From contig DASRDB010000003.1 in NCBI GenBank assembly GCA_035652815.1, forward strand, positions 186,001 to 250,000: 64,000 nucleotides of DNA, read 5' to 3'. The DNA comes from DASRDB01 sp035652815. GTDB taxonomy: Bacteria; Chloroflexota; Ktedonobacteria; Ktedonobacterales; Ktedonobacteraceae. The notes under the pieces are model-generated. The model saw only the letters and a list, made by a program, of their open reading frames with translations. It was not told the DNA's origin and searched no databases. The position numbers and the translations under genes are program-made. Numbering within the stretch: the stretch's first letter is position 1; each line of letters starts with the position of its first letter. Of the stretch, positions 17,967 to 26,909 are shown piece after piece.

Positions 17967-18578
17967 TTACGCCTGTAATTGCGCGCTCAATTTATTACGC
18001 AGCAGTAGACGCGCGCGTTGGAAGTAGGTCTTTGCGGTCGCTTCCGGCATATTGAGTTTGCGTCCAATCTCGCCAAAGGTCAACTGCCCCTTGTAGCGCA
18101 GCAGGACAACTGAGCAGAACTTGGAAGGAAGAGACTGAATAGCTTCGAGCAACACTTCCTCAAGATCATGATGTTCGGCAATTTCATCCGGCAAAGCGTG
18201 CGGATCGGGAAGCATGCTCAAAGGAGACAGGCTATCATCTTCTTCTGAAGCCTCAAGCTGCGAGAAGTGCAGCACGCGGCGCTTGCGCAGTTCATCTAAA
18301 CAGCGATTGCGAGCAACCTGCATTAACCAGGGCTTTAAGGGCTTGCCGAGGCGCAGTGTTGGCATAGAAAGATACAACTGCAAGAAAACAAACTGCGAGA
18401 CATCGGCAGCCTGATCGTAATCTCCCAGGAAGCGATAAATAAATTTGAATACCATTTCCTGATAGCGATTTACCAGAATTTCAAACGCTTTCTCATCTCC
18501 AGAGCGCACTCGCTGAACGAGTGTATCATCATCAGGCATATTGACCAGCGAAGTGTGCTTGCGTTCCAGTACTTGCAT
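17967..18578 (-). CDS. ECF-type RNA polymerase sigma factor
   Basis: About 203 residues from the ATG at 18578. Region 2: AFEILVNRYQEMVFKFIYRFLGDYDQAADVSQFVFLQLYLS, then KPLKPWLMQVARNRCLDELRKRR. Region 4: IQSLPSKFCSVVLLRYKGQLTFGEIGRKLNMPEATAKTYFQRAR. Between the regions is an acidic linker. No anti-sigma factor gene is adjacent. A longer frame exists upstream but lacks a better ribosome site. Confidence 0.9.
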   Translation of the reverse strand: MQVLERKHTSLVNMPDDDTLVQRVRSGDEKAFEILVNRYQEMVFKFIYRFLGDYDQAADVSQFVFLQLYLSMPTLRLGKPLKPWLMQVARNRCLDELRKRRVLHFSQLEASEEDDSLSPLSMLPDPHALPDEIAEHHDLEEVLLEAIQSLPSKFCSVVLLRYKGQLTFGEIGRKLNMPEATAKTYFQRARLLLRNKLSAQLQA

Positions 18579-18885
18579 TTTTATATCCTCACATTCTGTG
18601 CTTAACTCGGTCGCGTTCCGTTTTGTTTCATTACCCACTACTACAATACACCAGCCTTTTTGATTATTCAAGTAATAAAGTGGCCCCAAATTACACTCTA
18701 AGAATATTTTAATCGCTGCTTTAATGTTTCTAAGGTTAAGTTGGGTTGATGATACGCTTTCTTAGATTTCTTAGCGGAAAGAGGACTTGCCAGAACAATC
18801 AAAATGTTGCAAAATAAAGGTATCAACGTTTACGTTAAGGTCAAAGTATTTGTTTTTGTATGGCAAAAAATAATGGTAGGAGTCT

Positions 18886-20397
18886 ATGCAATCTTCTCGA
18901 TCAACTTCTCAAGAACTCGTAGATAATACACCGGCTGAAGCAATAAAAGAGCAGGCCGAGGTCAAGCACGACAGCAGCTATCAATGGGTAGCGCTTTCAG
19001 TTACGACTGTTGGCGCGCTGCTGGCCTCAATTCAGGGTTCTGCGCTGCTCATTGCACTGCCGAATATTCTGGCTGAACTGCATGCCACGTTTTTTACAAT
19101 AATGTGGGTACTTATGGGGTACCTGCTGATTCTGACAGTCTTTACGCCAATTGTCGGCAGGCTGGCGGATCTGTGGGGACGCAAGCGTCTCTATAATATT
19201 GGCTTTGTTGCCTTCACGGTTGGCTCCCTGATCGCGGGTGTGGCGCAGCCGGCCTTTCATGGTATTGACCTGATCGGCGGGCGTGTGGTTCAGGGCCTGG
19301 GCGCTGCGCTGCTCGTCACCAACAGCACAGTTATCGTGACCGACGCCTTCAGAAAAGGGCAGGTCGGGCTGGGCTTAGGAGTCAACCAGATCGCGGGTGC
19401 GGCAGGTTTCCTGATCGGCCCCATCATTGGCGGCCTGCTCACCGAAATATCCTGGCGCTGGGTCTTCTTGTTCAATGTGCCATTGGGCCTCTTCGGCGCT
19501 ATCTGGGGCATTTTACGCCTGCGCGAGCCGGTGCGCCCCCTCGAGCGGCAGCCTATCGACTGGTTCGGCAGCATCTCGCTCACTATTGGCCTGGCCGGTA
19601 TCCTGCTCGGGCTGTCCATGATGGCCTTTCCAATGCTCCCGCAGGCAGCGATCATCGCCATTTTCGTGATTGGTATCGCCAGCTTTATCCTGTTTGTGAC
19701 CATCGAGCCGTTCATTAAAGTGCCGCTCATCCAGTTGCGCCTCTTCCGCAGCCGCCTGTTTACGCTGGCAAATTTGAGCGGTCTGCTCAATGGTATTGCG
19801 CGTGGCGCGGTGCTATTCCTGCTCATCTTCTTCCTGCAAGGCCCCTATGGCAAAGACCCGCTCACGGCTGGTCTCATGCTTGCGCCTTTCGGGGCGGCCT
19901 TCATGCTGATCGGCCCCTTGAGCGGGCGGCTCTCCGACCATGTTGGCTCGCGTCTGCTCACGCCCATTGGCCTCTGTATCTCGGCCATCGGCCTGTTCGC
20001 GCTGACCACCATCAACCAGTACACGCCGTTCTGGCAGTTATCACTCTACATGGCCTTGATGGGCGGCGGCTCCGGCTTCTTCGTCTCGCCAAATACGAAC
20101 GCGATTATGAGTTCAGTTGAGCCGCATACACGTGGCGCGGCAGCAGGCATTCTCAACATGCTCAATAACACGGGCCAGATGCTCAGTATCGCCATCGTCT
20201 TCCCCCTGGCGCTGAGTCATCTTCCCCTCAACGCCATCCAGCAGGTGTTCATCACTGGAGGCGGTATGGGCAAGTTTGCCTCGGCGATTCCGCCATTCCT
20301 GTCCGGCCTGCACCTTGCCTTTTACATCTCCTTTGTGCTGAGCATCATTGCTGCCATCGTCGCGGCGCTACGACCATCACACGGCAAAGCCGCGTAA
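18886..20397 (+). CDS. MFS transporter, DHA2 (EmrB/QacA) drug-efflux family
   Basis: 503 residues with about 14 hydrophobic segments, as expected for the 14-helix DHA2 family. The A-motif region reads GRLADLWGRKRLYNIGF (about 89-105), and motif C-like glycines occur in the fifth helix (GAAGFLIGPIIGGLLTE). A hydrophilic N-terminal tail of about 40 residues precedes the first helix. Probably exports hydrophobic compounds by proton antiport; the substrate is unknown. It is followed by an inverted repeat. Confidence 0.9.
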   Translation: MQSSRSTSQELVDNTPAEAIKEQAEVKHDSSYQWVALSVTTVGALLASIQGSALLIALPNILAELHATFFTIMWVLMGYLLILTVFTPIVGRLADLWGRKRLYNIGFVAFTVGSLIAGVAQPAFHGIDLIGGRVVQGLGAALLVTNSTVIVTDAFRKGQVGLGLGVNQIAGAAGFLIGPIIGGLLTEISWRWVFLFNVPLGLFGAIWGILRLREPVRPLERQPIDWFGSISLTIGLAGILLGLSMMAFPMLPQAAIIAIFVIGIASFILFVTIEPFIKVPLIQLRLFRSRLFTLANLSGLLNGIARGAVLFLLIFFLQGPYGKDPLTAGLMLAPFGAAFMLIGPLSGRLSDHVGSRLLTPIGLCISAIGLFALTTINQYTPFWQLSLYMALMGGGSGFFVSPNTNAIMSSVEPHTRGAAAGILNMLNNTGQMLSIAIVFPLALSHLPLNAIQQVFITGGGMGKFASAIPPFLSGLHLAFYISFVLSIIAAIVAALRPSHGKAA

Positions 20398-20414
20398 GGG
20401 TGGTGGTTACGCTA

Positions 20415-20471
20415 ACCAACAGGTGGGTGTTGTGGTCATTGTAAAGGGTACGCCAACACCCACCTGTTGGT
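20415..20471. repeat. Perfect 18-bp inverted repeat
   Basis: ACCAACAGGTGGGTGTTG (20415-20432) and its exact complement (20454-20471) with 21 bases between. Located 17 bases after the MFS stop codon; probably a terminator-like or dispersed repeat. It lacks the GTAG foot of the REP-like elements. Confidence 0.75.
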
Positions 20472-20551
20472 GGATGCGCGCAATATCACCCTGCTCACGC
20501 TGCTCCACCGGCAAGACTGGATGAGTACGGGTGTCTTGTGAGAACGCCCTG

Positions 20552-20660
20552 GTGTGTCGGGCGCTGAAGCCAAAGCGGCACGTCTCAAAAGGTATGCTGA
20601 GTTGCGGTGGAGTCCAGACACAAGCCCTACCTTTAGGCAGGCGGTATCTGACTAATGTGT
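20552..20660. mobile_element. Possible IS200/IS605-type right-end relic
   Basis: A small hairpin of the form CCTACC-TTTA-GGCAGG at 20626-20642, preceded by AAGC and followed by TATCTGACT, is reminiscent of the right-end hairpins and omega-RNA tails of IS200/IS605 elements. No tnpA or tnpB frame remains, so this is a weak call. Confidence 0.3.
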
Positions 20661-20776
20661 CTTTGTTTCACCGTTGGCATCGACTAAGCTCCTTATTATT
20701 CCATGCCTTTTCCAATTATACGTATCGACAATGACTCGCGACTAGCCCCACAAGTTGCTGGACCGTTGTCAAATTG

Positions 20777-20805
20777 TTGACGCACCTACCGGTACATGCT
20801 AAGAT
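20777..20805 (+). promoter_or_regulatory. Candidate promoter for the HTH-GAF regulator
   Basis: TTGACG (20777-20782), 17 bases, TAAGAT (20800-20805), about 55 bases before the ATG. Confidence 0.5.
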
Positions 20806-20859
20806 ACTGCTTGAGAACATGCGCAAAATGCAGAAATTGTAGAAAACGGGTAAAAAACT

Positions 20860-21837
20860 ATGGAAACGCCCTCGACCTGGCGTGAGTTACTCGCGACGAT
20901 TATCGCTGAGCCTCAGGAAAAGCAGCGCATCGCAAGCGAACTGGGCATTCACCAGATTACCCTGGTACGCTGGACGACAGGAGATGGAAGGCCACGTCCG
21001 CAACTGCTTCAAAAACTCCTGGCCTCACTTCCAGCCTACCGCGAACAATTGAGTTTACTCATCGCGGAAGAATTTCCCGATTTTTCAAAAAGCATCAACG
21101 CCGGAGAAGCAGAAACAAACGAAATTCCCTCGGCATTTTACTCGCGGGTCTTTCGCACCATCGCCGATCTCTCGCCTACGCTCCACTTTTGGACAGTATG
21201 CGATCTCATCTTGCGCCAGCTACTCGAACAGCTCGATCCCCATCGATTGGGCATGTTCGCCATTCTCGCACAGTGTATGCCGCCTTCCAGCGATGGTCGT
21301 GTGCGCAGCTTGCGCGAGGTTGTAGGACGGGGTACGCCTCCCTGGAGCCGCGAATTAGAGAATAAGGCCATGTTCCTGGGCGCGGAATCTATGGCTGGAG
21401 CTACAGCCGCGACCGGCAGGCAGCATTACGAGCCGGATTTGACGAGAGAAGTGGGCAGATATCCCGTGATCGTCGGCGACTGGGAGCGCAGCGCGGTGAC
21501 AACGCCCATCATGCGACATGGACGTATTGCCGGGGTTTTGCTCACATCAAGCACGCAGCCCGATTATTTTACCGCCAATCGCCTTTCGCTCTTACAGCAG
21601 TTCGCGGATTTTTTTATGATCGTTTTTCATCCCGAAGAGTTCTACGACCCGGCTGACATCAATCTCGGCATGATGCCCGGCGAGGAGAAGCAGCGGCCCT
21701 ATTTGCTCACCTTCCGCCAGCGTTTCAACCAGCGCATTCGCCGCACGCTTTCTTCAGCCAGCCATGCCGAGACCGAGATGCAGGTATGGAAGGAACTGGA
21801 GGAGGAATTGCTCCAGATCGGCCTCGCTCCCACCTAG
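20860..21837 (+). CDS. HTH and GAF-domain regulatory protein
   Basis: 325 residues. The N-terminus (about 20-55: EKQRIASELGIHQITLVRWTTGDGRPRPQLLQKLL) is an XRE-like helix-turn-helix. The centre (about 95-250) looks like a GAF sensor domain: it contains VITTPIMRHGRIAGVLLTSS-like text (VTTPIMRHGRIAGVLLTSST) and ends in LLQQFADFFMIVFHPEEF. A helical C-terminus follows. The ligand is unknown. It faces the convergent Ser/Thr kinase gene, 13 bases from its stop. Members of this type are frequent in Ktedonobacteria (general impression, not checked). Confidence 0.65.
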   Translation: METPSTWRELLATIIAEPQEKQRIASELGIHQITLVRWTTGDGRPRPQLLQKLLASLPAYREQLSLLIAEEFPDFSKSINAGEAETNEIPSAFYSRVFRTIADLSPTLHFWTVCDLILRQLLEQLDPHRLGMFAILAQCMPPSSDGRVRSLREVVGRGTPPWSRELENKAMFLGAESMAGATAATGRQHYEPDLTREVGRYPVIVGDWERSAVTTPIMRHGRIAGVLLTSSTQPDYFTANRLSLLQQFADFFMIVFHPEEFYDPADINLGMMPGEEKQRPYLLTFRQRFNQRIRRTLSSASHAETEMQVWKELEEELLQIGLAPT

Positions 21838-21850
21838 CAAACAACAATGT

Positions 21851-23563
21851 TCAAGGCGCTTTGGCAACATTCCAGATGCCCGAGGCCCCCGCGTTGAGGT
21901 CGCATTTGTTCTGCGTATTCAGGCTGCAATAATCGCCCTGGATGCTGCCATCGGACTGCACCCAGCCCCAGAAATACAGGGGACGATTATTTTGATAGGC
22001 CTGGACGATGAATTGAATATACTTCCCGGTGCTGATCGTCCCGCTGAACTTTCCATTTCCCGTCAAAGGCGGATTGACCGTGAAATACCCGCTGATGTTT
22101 CCCTGGCCCGCAGCCTGCGAGATCGAGAGACTCATGCCGGTGGTGATATTGGCGGTTGTATCATCAATGGTGCCACTATAATTTCCGGCCACATTGGGAT
22201 AGGGAACCGGAGTAGGCGAGGGCTTTGGTACCGGTGTGGGAGTCGGCAGAGGTGGCGGATCAGGTGTCTTCGTCGGATACGGAGTCGGCCTCACGGTTGG
22301 ATGAGACGTAGGCTGACTGACCGGCGGGACAGTCGGCGTTGGCTGCGACTGGCGAGCAACCGGAGAGGGCGTTTTTGCTTGCGTAGGTGTGGCAGTCGGC
22401 ATACCTGAAAGCGTTACCGCTGTAGCAGTAGCCGTTGAAGGTGGGGCCGAACGTGCCTGCTGGTGGCTGCTGGTAAATTTCCAGAACATACCCGCGCCGC
22501 TTCCAACCAGCAAGAACAACAGCAAAAGCAATAATATTCGACGCAAAGGACGACCCGTTCGTTTCTGCGTCAGCACCTGGCTCTGCGAGACAGGCACAGC
22601 CTGAACGCGGGCAGCAGGAAGTTTGAGCGTATCCATGTCCTCTTTCGGCGTGGAGGGCTGTGGCTTTACCGATGGAGCAGCAGCAGGCACTAACGGCGGT
22701 GTATCTAGCGGCTCCCAGCCGGGCTGCGCCTGTAAATCCTGCCAGAAAGCTTCCACCGAGGGATAGCGATCATTGCTATTGAGCGAGAGCGCGCGATGAA
22801 TGGCAGCCGCAACCTCTGGCGGAATATTCGGATTGAGCTTATTGAGCGGTTCCAGTGGGTCGCCCTGCCCACCGCCCATATGCGTCATGCGGTAGAGCGC
22901 ATCGGCAGGCACGCACCCGGTGAGCAGCGTATACAGCGTCGCGCCAAGCCCGTAGACATCGCTGCGCACGCTCGTACCCGTACTGTACTGCTCGGGCGCT
23001 GCATACCCGGGCGAGCCGGTACGCAGCGCCGTTGTGGTGCCATCCGGCTCATACTCTTTGGCGATGCCGAAATCCACCAGCACAGCATCCTCGCCTGACT
23101 CCGGTACCAGAATATTAGATGGCTTGATATCACGATGCAACACGGGTGGCTGAAGATGGTGTAAATAGGTCAGCGCATCGACCATTGGCTTGAGCAAGGC
23201 CAGCACAGCAGGCAAGGGCATACGTCTCCCCAGTTGCTGCTGGCGCAGCGCTTCCAGATTTGGCCCGTCGATGTAATCCATCAACATGTACGAACGCTGG
23301 CGGGCATCGTCCTCGAAGACGCGGTAGACTCGCGGTAGAGAGGGATGGTCTACCCGCTTCAGCAACTCCCCCTCGAACAAAAAGCGTTCGCGGTCCTTTT
23401 TATCGGGCTGCACAATCTCCTTGAGCGCGTACCGGTTGCCCTTTGCGCGCACATCATGCACTAAATAGACCGAGCCAAAGCCGCCTTTCCCAATGATGCG
23501 TTCAATCACATACCGCTGGCGTAAAATACTCCCTGTTGGGAGCGCCGTTTGCAACTCTTGCAA
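21851..23563 (-). CDS. PknB-type Ser/Thr protein kinase with extracytoplasmic domain
   Basis: About 570 residues. The kinase domain has the Gly-rich loop IGKGGFGSVYLV, the Lys in RYALKEIV, the catalytic loop LHRDIKPSNIL, the DFG in VLVDFGIAKEY and the activation-segment end GSPGYAAPEQY. After it come a Pro-rich linker, one membrane helix (ILLLLLLFLLVGSGAGMFWKF) and a Thr/Pro-rich stalk rich in PTPTP. The C-terminal about 110 residues form a possible beta-sandwich (NVAGNYSGTIDDTTANITTG...). The start is probably a TTG at 23563 with GAGGTG upstream; another TTG at 23587 is possible. Confidence 0.9.
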   Translation of the reverse strand: MQELQTALPTGSILRQRYVIERIIGKGGFGSVYLVHDVRAKGNRYALKEIVQPDKKDRERFLFEGELLKRVDHPSLPRVYRVFEDDARQRSYMLMDYIDGPNLEALRQQQLGRRMPLPAVLALLKPMVDALTYLHHLQPPVLHRDIKPSNILVPESGEDAVLVDFGIAKEYEPDGTTTALRTGSPGYAAPEQYSTGTSVRSDVYGLGATLYTLLTGCVPADALYRMTHMGGGQGDPLEPLNKLNPNIPPEVAAAIHRALSLNSNDRYPSVEAFWQDLQAQPGWEPLDTPPLVPAAAPSVKPQPSTPKEDMDTLKLPAARVQAVPVSQSQVLTQKRTGRPLRRILLLLLLFLLVGSGAGMFWKFTSSHQQARSAPPSTATATAVTLSGMPTATPTQAKTPSPVARQSQPTPTVPPVSQPTSHPTVRPTPYPTKTPDPPPLPTPTPVPKPSPTPVPYPNVAGNYSGTIDDTTANITTGMSLSISQAAGQGNISGYFTVNPPLTGNGKFSGTISTGKYIQFIVQAYQNNRPLYFWGWVQSDGSIQGDYCSLNTQNKCDLNAGASGIWNVAKAP

Positions 23564-23691
23564 CCTGCACCTCGAATTTTTTTGCAAAAATATACAGCAT
23601 CAAATCGGGCGAAATAGTTCCCCAAAGAGCTAGATTCCCCTAACTTGAATAAACGCAAAAATGCGAGGGCTTTTCGGCAAGCAAGTGTTGT

Positions 23692-24108
23692 TTAGACCAG
23701 TTCGATCTTCCCCTCAATCACCGAATCGTCGTCCTGCACCAGGAAAACGCGGGCATACGGGGGTTCAGGATAGTGCTGGTGCGAGAAGATAATATAGAGA
23801 AGTTTGTTGCGTTTGGCCCAATCTTTGTCGCGACGCGAGGGATAGGCCTCACTTTTGGGGTGCGAGTGATAGTAGATCATCTCGCCATCGTATTCATCGA
23901 TATCGTCGTAAATGCGGAGCAAATCATCAGGGGCAATAATGGAGAAATCATCGGGCTGCTCGGCGGCGTTATCTGTTGGATAATGCCTGACCACCGCGCC
24001 GTCCTTCACACCGAGCGCGCCGCAGGCTTCATTGGGGTAACCTGCGACGACGTGTTCAACCATCTCGGCATACAAAGGTTTGGGAATACGAACTACAGGT
24101 TCTACCAT
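23692..24108 (-). CDS. JAMM/MPN+ metalloprotease (Mec-like, acts on CysO-type carrier)
   Basis: 138 residues of the JAB1/MPN/Mov34 fold. The zinc-binding JAMM signature is complete: a catalytic Glu in YPNEACGALG and YYHSHPKSEAYPSRRD (HxHP...S..D). Bacterial members next to cysM and a ubiquitin-like carrier, such as Mec of Mycobacterium tuberculosis, release cysteine from the CysO-cysteine adduct. Start and stop codons of this gene and the upstream cysM overlap by 7 bases, which supports translational coupling. It is the last gene of the operon. Confidence 0.88.
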   Translation of the reverse strand: MVEPVVRIPKPLYAEMVEHVVAGYPNEACGALGVKDGAVVRHYPTDNAAEQPDDFSIIAPDDLLRIYDDIDEYDGEMIYYHSHPKSEAYPSRRDKDWAKRNKLLYIIFSHQHYPEPPYARVFLVQDDDSVIEGKIELV

Positions 24109-25037
24109 AACAATTTGGCCTCTAAATCGTCTTCAAGTTCATCCAGGTCGCGTGTCCACAGGTCCTCGCTGAGGTACTTCCAACCGCCATCAGCAAGCAG
24201 AACCACGATCTTCCCGCGCTCCATGCTAGCGGCTACACGCAGCGCCGCATGAAGTGCCGCGCCGCAGGATGGCCCCGCGAAGATACCCTCCTGGTCCTTT
24301 AACTGGCGCGTGCGGCGAATGGCCTCGACGCCAGGAACCAGGATTTTCGCGTCAAAGAGCGACTGGTCGAGGATGGGCGGAATAAAACCGTCTTCCAGGC
24401 TGCGCAGACCCTGCACGCCATCTCCCTGCATCGGCTCGGCAGCGACCACTTTGATGCTCGGATTGTACTCTTTCAAGCGCCGGGCATTGCCGGTCAGCGT
24501 TCCACCTGTGCCCAGACCGGCAACGAAGACATCGAGATCAGGCAGGTCGCGAATAATCTCGACTGCCGTTCCTTCGTAGTGGGCGCGCGGATTCGCATCG
24601 TTGCCGTACTGGTACAGCATCACATAGCGGTCATCGCTGCGGGCCAGTTCCTGAGCAAGCTTCACTGCGCCATTGCTGCCTAGCTTCCCATCGGAAAAAA
24701 TGATCTGCGCGCCGTAGAGTTCGAGCATCTGGCGGCGCTCCTGCGTTACGTTATCAGGCATAACCGCCACAAACTTGTACCCCTTGACACGCGAGATCAT
24801 GGCGAGCGCAATGCCGGTATTGCCGCTGGTCGGCTCCAGCAAGACTGCTCCAGGTTTCAGCCTGCCGCTGGCCTCGGCCTCCTCGATCATCTTCTTCGCC
24901 ACACGGTCTTTGACGCTGCCGGAAGGATTGACGCCCTCCAGCTTGGCAAAGATCTGCACGCCGGGACGAGGACTGAACGATTGCAGTTCGACGAGCGGCG
25001 TATTTCCAATGGTCTCTAGAATACTGCTATAGCGCAT
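24102..25037 (-). CDS. cysM: Cysteine synthase, CysM type (PLP-dependent)
   Basis: 311 residues of the beta-substituting PLP fold. The PLP lysine is in NPSGSVKDRVAKKMI, the substrate loop is TSGNTGIALAM, and the phosphate-binding loop is GLGTGGTLTG. In an operon with a sulphur-carrier protein, a ThiF-type activator and a JAMM protease it most likely uses O-phosphoserine or O-acetylserine plus the carrier thiocarboxylate, as in the mycobacterial CysM-CysO route, rather than free sulphide. The donor preference is inferred from context only. Confidence 0.9.
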   Translation of the reverse strand: MRYSSILETIGNTPLVELQSFSPRPGVQIFAKLEGVNPSGSVKDRVAKKMIEEAEASGRLKPGAVLLEPTSGNTGIALAMISRVKGYKFVAVMPDNVTQERRQMLELYGAQIIFSDGKLGSNGAVKLAQELARSDDRYVMLYQYGNDANPRAHYEGTAVEIIRDLPDLDVFVAGLGTGGTLTGNARRLKEYNPSIKVVAAEPMQGDGVQGLRSLEDGFIPPILDQSLFDAKILVPGVEAIRRTRQLKDQEGIFAGPSCGAALHAALRVAASMERGKIVVLLADGGWKYLSEDLWTRDLDELEDDLEAKLLW

Positions 25038-25055
25038 AGCGTTCTCCCTGGTGGA

Positions 25056-25328
25056 TCAGCGTCCACCGGCCATAGCGGGCAAAAGAATGACGGTATCATT
25101 GGGACCGACACTCGTCTCCAGCCCCTGCAAAAAGCGCACGTCCTGGTCGTTCACGTAGACGTTAATAAAGCGGCTCAGAGTCTCTTCGGGCTGAATCTGC
25201 TCTTTGAGGGCAGGAAAGCGCGAATAGAGATCCGCAAGCACTTCCGCGAGGGTGCTGCCCGAAGCAGAGACCTGCTTCGCCCCTCCTGCGGAACTGCGTA
25301 AAACGGGCGCTAAACGAACGGTTGCCAT
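25056..25328 (-). CDS. Ubiquitin-like sulphur carrier (MoaD/ThiS family, CysO-like)
   Basis: A 90-residue beta-grasp protein (MATVRLAPVLRSSAGGAKQV... DTVILLPAMAGGR). The family acts as a C-terminal Gly-Gly thiocarboxylate sulphur donor. Here one arginine follows the Gly-Gly, so the tail may need trimming before activation; the JAMM protease of the same operon is an obvious candidate. GGAGGAG lies 8 bases before the ATG. It lies between the activating enzyme and cysM, which supports a cysteine-biosynthesis role over molybdopterin or thiamine. Confidence 0.88.
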   Translation of the reverse strand: MATVRLAPVLRSSAGGAKQVSASGSTLAEVLADLYSRFPALKEQIQPEETLSRFINVYVNDQDVRFLQGLETSVGPNDTVILLPAMAGGR

Positions 25329-25351
25329 ATGCTTTTCTCCTCCAATACAAC

Positions 25352-26536
25352 TTATGAGCGGACCGGAATGGCGCAGACTTCCGCGTAGGTCGGCAGGTCT
25401 TCAGGATGCGCGTTTTCACCGCAGGCAGGGCAATTCGGATCGCGGAAAAGCTTGAGTTCGCTGAACTCGCCCGCCAAAGCATCATAGGTCATCAAGCGGC
25501 CAACCAGTGGATCGCCGATACCCAGGATCAACTTGATCGCCTCGGTCGCCTGCAACAGTCCAATGATACCGGGCAGCACGCCCAGCACACCGGCTTCAGC
25601 GCAGCTCGGCGCAAGCGCGGGAGGCGGCGGCTCTGGATACAGGCAGCGATAGCATGGCCCCTCGTGCGGTTTGAAGACGGTCAACTGTCCCTCAAAGCGG
25701 AAGACGCTGCCATGAATAACCGGCTTATTGGCGATAATCGCGGCATCGTTCAGCAGATAGCGCGTGGGGAAATTGTCGGTTCCATCGATAATGACATCAT
25801 AATCGGCAATGATACGCGCCACATTCGTCTCATCCAGACGCTCAATGTAGGTAATCACCTTGACATCAGGATTTAACGCCTCGATAGACTCACGGGCCGA
25901 TTCCGCCTTGTACTGACCCAGACGACTTGTATTATGAATAATCTGGCGCTGCAAGTTGCTGTCTTCCACCACATCAGCATCGATAATGCCAATCGTGCCA
26001 ACGCCTGCCGCAGCCAGGTAAAGAGCGGCAGGAGACCCCAGGCCACCCGCGCCAATCAGCAGCACCTTCGAATCGAGCAGTTTGAACTGACCCTGCTCGC
26101 CAACCTCCGGCACTAGCAGGTGACGGCTATAGCGTTTGGACTGCGACTCGCTCAGCACGCGCGGCTGCACAAAGGGCAGGCCATTGTTCTTCCACTGCCC
26201 AAAGCCGCCGGACATCGAAATCGCATTTCGATAGCCCATCTGCTTCAGCGTCTTGCCAGCCATTAGCGAGCGCACACCGCCAGCACAATACAGGACAACG
26301 GTCTTTGATTTATCAGGTACCGCCTCTTCGATCTGCAGTTCGAGAAAGCCTCGCGGCACGTGAACAGCGCCTGGAATATGCCCCTCGTTCCACTCGTGCT
26401 TCTCGCGCACATCTACCAGCACAATTTCCTCATTGGGCTGCTGTTGTTGAGAAAGCGCGGCCTGCACCTGAGATGGAGACCATTCTGGCACTTCCTGGCG
26501 GGCCTGGCGCATAATCTCGCGAGATGCCTCACCCAT
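25352..26536 (-). CDS. Rhodanese-ThiF/MoeB fusion (carrier adenylyl- and sulphurtransferase)
   Basis: 394 residues. Residues about 15-115 are a rhodanese domain with the active-site loop YCAGGVRSLM and the EGHIPGAVHVP motif. Residues about 130-390 are a ThiF/MoeB adenylyltransferase: GAGGLGSPAALYLAAAGVG nucleotide loop, a DGTDNFPTRYLLND segment, and zinc cysteines CYRC and CPAC. The enzyme would adenylate the C-terminus of the carrier and load sulphur. Order is rhodanese first, the reverse of MoeZ and MOCS3, where it is C-terminal. First gene of the cysteine operon. Confidence 0.88.
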   Translation of the reverse strand: MGEASREIMRQARQEVPEWSPSQVQAALSQQQQPNEEIVLVDVREKHEWNEGHIPGAVHVPRGFLELQIEEAVPDKSKTVVLYCAGGVRSLMAGKTLKQMGYRNAISMSGGFGQWKNNGLPFVQPRVLSESQSKRYSRHLLVPEVGEQGQFKLLDSKVLLIGAGGLGSPAALYLAAAGVGTIGIIDADVVEDSNLQRQIIHNTSRLGQYKAESARESIEALNPDVKVITYIERLDETNVARIIADYDVIIDGTDNFPTRYLLNDAAIIANKPVIHGSVFRFEGQLTVFKPHEGPCYRCLYPEPPPPALAPSCAEAGVLGVLPGIIGLLQATEAIKLILGIGDPLVGRLMTYDALAGEFSELKLFRDPNCPACGENAHPEDLPTYAEVCAIPVRS

Positions 26537-26909
26537 GTTGAATTCCCTTTCACTTCTTGATAAAGTCTATCAACTAACTAAAAATAAGCTCTGAAAAAAG
26601 AGTACCATGCCTTTTTCTTATCGTCAAGGAGCAAGGTGTTAAGCTACAGCATTGGAGCTAACCTTTTGTAAGGGCTTTTACAAAAGATAACATGGGGGTG
26701 GGATAAAATATTCCAACTTTGCTTGCAATTTTAGGGCGGCCCGAAGACATCCGCAAGGGATGTCTTCGGGCTTCCTCGCTGACAATGTCTCTTCACCTTG
26801 CAATTTTTCCTGCTGGCTGCTACTCTGATAGGGAAAGGGACTTTCCGCGGAAATATCCCCACTCGTGTTTTCTTCCGTCTCGTTTACCCCGAAAGCAGGA
26901 GGGTTAGCC
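26537..26909. other. Divergent intergenic region upstream of the cysteine operon
   Basis: 373 bases. It contains hairpin 26663-26686 (CTTTTGTAA/TTACAAAAG) and the strong hairpin 26739-26771. Promoters for both directions must lie here; none is clear enough to call. No T-box or SAM-riboswitch-like core was recognised. Confidence 0.5.
26739..26771. repeat. Strong 14-bp hairpin with CCGCAAGG core
   Basis: GCCCGAAGACATCC (26739-26752) pairs with GGATGTCTTCGGGC (26758-26771) across GCAAG. It shares the core GACATCC-GCAAG-GGATGTC with the REP-like pair at 38332-38402 but lacks the GTAG foot, so it may be a degenerate or solo member. Confidence 0.7.

Larger units (their letters stand above)
20398..20859. 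other. Gene-free stretch after the MFS gene
   Basis: 462 bases. It holds an 18-bp inverted repeat just after the MFS stop (20415-20471), a possible IS200/IS605 right-end relic near 20552-20660, and a promoter (20777-20805) for the HTH-GAF gene. No intact gene seen. Confidence 0.6.
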
